From Dunaliella salina (Eukaryota > Chlorophyta > Chlorophyceae > Chlamydomonadales > Dunaliellaceae), in contig MU069673.1 of the NCBI GenBank assembly GCA_002284615.2, forward strand, positions 1 to 29,624: DNA of 29,624 nt, read 5' to 3'. The notes beneath the pieces are model-generated. The model had not been told where the DNA came from. It did not search any database and worked only from the letters and a program-made list of their open reading frames with translations. This document shows positions 26,775 to 29,624 of this stretch, in pieces. Every line of letters begins with the position of its first letter. The first letter of the stretch is position 1. A program made the position numbers and the translations under genes.

Positions 26775-27240
26775 CCATGAACGTATCACGGCCTCTTTTA
26801 GTTTCGTGCAGCTCTCTTATTTGCTACACATCATGTGTGCTTCATGATACCACAAGAGTGTACTTCGTACAAGCAGTCAATGCAACCTAGTTGAATTTGT
26901 GCCTAACTTCGCATGTCTGTTCATGCACAGTGACCGTGTGTGTGTTTCTTTCAGCAGTGGCACTTCTGAACTCAGAGCAAGACTTTGTTTTCGCTTTTTG
27001 AGCCTGCTTCCTTTTTAGCCTAGGTTGGTATGTTTTCCGCTCAGCTGCCCTTGAAGGCGAATATAGCGTGTAACCTTACCTAACCTTGCGCCTATTTTGT
27101 CGGCATGATTCATCAAACCAAATGGATCTGCGAATCCCCTTCTTCTCAGTTCTTTTAAAACACAGTCCTGAATCTTGTACATTCCATGATGTTCACTAGC
27201 TGCCTGCATGATCCAGCTCTTCAAACTGAATAGGGAGAGT
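26775..27240 (-). other. Unassigned region with a small minus-strand frame
   Basis: The only notable item is a 76-codon minus-strand frame (27245-27015) with MYKIQDCVLKELRRRGFADP and HADKIGARLGKVTRYIRLQG. It looks protein-like (mixed charged and hydrophobic residues), but no family is recognised and no flanking splice or start context supports it. Confidence 0.3.
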
Positions 27241-27450
27241 GTCAAATTGTGGCTATAGACATGTTGCGGTTAACACAGTGAGTATCCAAAAACCTGACTC
27301 GTCCTTTTCGCAACGCAACAGTGGTAGCGAAGCGCGGGTTTGAGTCCTGGGGATTAGATGGGGGGGAATGTCACGATGTGACTATACATATGTTGCGATT
27401 AAGAAACTGGGTATCCAAAAACCTGACTGGTCCTTTTCGCAACGTAACAG
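27241..27450 (+). repeat. Direct repeat, period 129 bp
   Basis: Two units of about 81 bp start at 27241 and 27370, sharing GTATCCAAAAACCTGACT and GTCCTTTTCGCAACG. Each unit has GTTGCG near its start and CGCAAC near its end, so it can fold back. Between them lies CAGTGGTAGCG...GGGTTTGAGTCC, which resembles tRNA A and B boxes, so a tRNA-related repeat is possible. Confidence 0.55.
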
Positions 27451-27469
27451 AGAGATTTTCTGCCTACGC

Positions 27470-28075
27470 ACTTTTACTTTTCTTTTTTTTTCACAACATG
27501 CTTTGCGCATGTCCACACGGAGGACAACCAGAGCTAGCCGCATGAGGCAACCACATGAACTTCACGTGAACGAACGTCATGTGCACCTCATAGAAACCAA
27601 GTTCTGTGAAGACACAAGGCCAGAGCATCAGTTGAAGCGCGGCTAAGCAGCAGCATACAGGCCTTTTTGGACTTGTAAGTGCTAAAGCTAAAACTTTTCA
27701 CCATTCTCCTGGGTATGGGTGGAACTATTCATACTGAGCACACCCTGAAGCAATTCAAACAACTAGGACTGGATCACCAACGTGCCACTAAGCTTGCTTA
27801 ACAACTTCATGCCCATTCCGTTCAATATACCCACAAATTTGTTTCCACAAGTCGCGCTATTGAAAACAAGAGTTCTTCTCACAGCCAGGTTCTAGAGACA
27901 TGTGCTTTTAGGAACCCTCCAGAACCTCATTAGCCTACCTTGGCTCATATCTTATAATGGAGGGGACTCATGGCTCTCTATGAGCCAATGTGTCTCCTTT
28001 TGTCTCCTCAATTGATGTAGGGAGAGTTTATCTGCCAACGTAGTTTTTCTTTTCTTTCTCTTTGAACGAGCAAGC
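27470..28075 (+). pseudogene. LINE family B nuclease, C-terminal block and 3' end
   Basis: It starts near the spacer RTTRASRMRQPHEL, then ERHVHLIETKFCEDTRPEHQ with an intact ExK, then frame-shifted GGTIHTEHTLKQFKQLGLDH and the 3' UTR, ending in a TTTTTCTTTTCTTTCTCTTT tail at about 28050-28070. This is the only copy here that shows the 3' terminus of family B, and its tail is the same simple repeat as in family A. Confidence 0.7.
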
Positions 28076-28132
28076 TGACAGTCGCGCGTCTCGACTGAAG
28101 GCCTTATTTCTGTGAATCCGGTAAACCTAGTT

Positions 28133-28259
28133 CCCCTAGGCTAGTTTTGTCTAGTTTAGGTGGAGGGCCTCCTGGTGAGGCCTCTAACTTTTGTAAGGGG
28201 TTCTTCCCTTAATGCATGCGGCCTTTGGCTTGCGTAGACTTTTCTTTTCTTTTTCTTTT
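28133..28259 (+). mobile_element. LINE family A 3'-end-only copy A8 with 7-bp TSD
   Basis: Only the last 127 bp of family A: the conserved 3' UTR through GGCTTGCGTAGAC and a TTTTC tail. CCTAGTT flanks it (28126-28132 and 28260-28266), showing an extremely 5'-truncated but complete insertion event. Confidence 0.8.
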
Positions 28260-28266
28260 CCTAGTT

Positions 28267-28730
28267 TCTTTCTTTTTGAGATCACGGATGCTTTTGGTAT
28301 GGTTGGCAATCACCAGCAGACTGAAGGCCAGAGCCCCTAACTAAAGTAAACTGAATTGAACTAAAAAAGGCAAGTCTGAGAAAGGCAGGGCAACGCTAAG
28401 TGATTAGAAGTGAGGCCCATGCGACCTCCAGAGGACAACAAGCTCTACTGGCAGGAGAACTTCTTGAACCAACTATAGAAACGAGAGAGATTGGTATTAT
28501 ATCACGAAAATATGGATGATTTATTTCATACAGACAATCTAGTAACAAACCACACCCAATTCCAGGTTCCGAGTTTGGAATTGAGCAGTTTCAAAGCAAT
28601 AATGGCGAGTTGGTACTGGTGAATTCGTATGGGAAGGACTTTTGGTTCATGAACGTGAAGGATGTGGGTCAACAAACATCCAAGACAACATGTCCTTCAA
28701 TGCAACATTTCTTGTTCAAGGCCTTCACAC
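28267..28730. other. No gene recognised
   Basis: AT-rich sequence without a recognisable domain, repeat or RNA gene. The plus-strand frame starting 28610 runs into the MITE and is not supported. Confidence 0.35.
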
Positions 28731-28915
28731 CTAAGTTGCACAATACGCCGTATCAGACCCCAAATACGGCGTATTCGTATCAAATACGTCGTATTCTTTT
28801 TCCCGTATCCGTACCAATTTCACTAGATTTAGCAGGATTTTGCTGGATTTTTGCCGTATCCGTACTCGTATTCGTATTCGTATCCGTATCCGTATTCCCG
28901 TATTGTGCAACTTAG
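28731..28915 (+). mobile_element. MITE copy 3 (185 bp, 8-bp TSD)
   Basis: Same orientation as copy 1, two adjacent-region base differences from it (TTCTTTTTCCC for TTCGTATTCCC). The 8-bp duplication CTTCACAC is at 28723-28730 and 28916-28923. Confidence 0.9.
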
Positions 28916-28923
28916 CTTCACAC

Positions 28924-29511
28924 GAGCGGACACACGGGTAGTTATTGGCAGGACCAGCATCTGGGAAGCTTTCCCCTGTTCACTGTCGAGTCAACTGTCA
29001 ACACAGAGCGAGCTCCACACATTTGTGAACGCATGCAGCAAGCTGCAAAAAAAAAAACTTGGCACCCCTGCACAACGCAGATTTGTGAGCCACATTGCCA
29101 GGTACTTTCGGCCTCCATCGGCCCCTTCTGAGCATCAGCTACTGCTTGCAAGCCGTAGCTCTGCAAGAGATGTGACAATTCCCCTATGCACTCTGCGCTG
29201 CCATACCTCAGGTACATTAATGTCAATCATGGATATATGGCTATCTGGGATTGAAAGTACGAGATGTGCTATAGCCCCAATAAACGCTGGTACAAGTCTG
29301 GCCGCCGGTCTCTAAAGCAGCCCCAGGCCAGGCGCTTTGCAGCGCAATCATCCAGGTCGAATTTGCCTGGTACACAGAGGCATGCAAGAAGGTATATTTT
29401 ATCTATTTTAATACATCCGCAAGGATAAAAATATCAGCACGATTAATTGCTAAGAGAATGAACACAAGCATGCGCATGTATGCAAAGGCTTGAGCACAAA
29501 AGTGCGTTGTA
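28924..29511. other. Unassigned region
   Basis: Open frames exist on both strands (for example plus strand to 29315), but none shows a known domain or consistent codon use. Nothing else is recognised before the terminal microsatellite. Confidence 0.3.
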
Positions 29512-29525
29512 TGTGTGTGTGTGTG

Positions 29526-29624
<99 letters not shown>
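29512..29624 (+). repeat. (GT)n microsatellite
   Basis: GT dinucleotide repeat with two TTGT interruptions, running off the end of the window. Confidence 0.95.

Overview
This is eukaryotic nuclear DNA that consists almost entirely of transposable-element remains. Evidence for this is the non-LTR retrotransposon (LINE) reverse transcriptases, GT-AG splice-like boundaries in the few non-transposon stretches, expanded microsatellites and minisatellites, and a 394-base assembly gap. The LINE architecture (two different endonucleases plus RNase H in one element) is, as far as I know, best described for Dualen/RandI elements of Chlamydomonas. A chlorophyte green alga, possibly volvocalean, is therefore the best guess; this is inference, and the species cannot be fixed from the sequence. 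I see no complete host gene, no rRNA and no functional tRNA.

Three LINE families can be separated. Family A reads, in sense order: end of an APE-type endonuclease, reverse transcriptase (RT), thumb, Pro-rich linker, a conserved W-L-W-N-Y block, PHD finger, Cys-containing block, a methyltransferase-like block, RNase H, a CCHC-like zinc motif, a PD-(D/E)XK nuclease (RPD...ELK), a C-terminal domain (GGTIYN...), a conserved 3' UTR and a (TTTTC)n tail. Family B is a diverged relative with the same downstream order. Family C is a different LINE with a YADD RT.

Layout: 1-1258, unassigned DNA plus small A and B fragments. 1262-13738, one plus-strand family B element split by element A1 (minus, about 2016-9515), a tRNA-derived SINE (10379-10533), a MITE (10801-10985), a minus-strand fragment with the truncated copy A3 (11158-12405), and a TIR transposon (12618-13173). 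13745-16961, family A element A2 (plus), with a poly(A) retroposon inside its RNase H. 16962-17125, a 3'-end-only A copy. 17290-18337, splice-flanked candidate exons on the minus strand. 18377-19348, minisatellites, gap and (CA)n. 19377-19529, a GC-rich minus-strand exon resembling MRS2/CorA Mg2+ transporters. 20028-21645, two head-to-head truncated A copies. 21646-22130, B fragment. 22160-26770, family C (minus), interrupted by A7 (22837-24025), a TA-flanked transposon (24193-24617) and a second MITE (24801-24985). 27470-28259, B fragment and a 127-bp A copy. 28731-28915, third MITE. The window ends in (GT)n.

Most coding blocks carry stops or frameshifts. The window is best read as a layered record of transposition rather than as a set of working genes. 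The most informative points are the multi-domain dual-nuclease LINE, several insertions whose target duplications can be read exactly (two restore the host reading frame when removed in thought), and a SINE whose 3' end matches the LINE 3' end.
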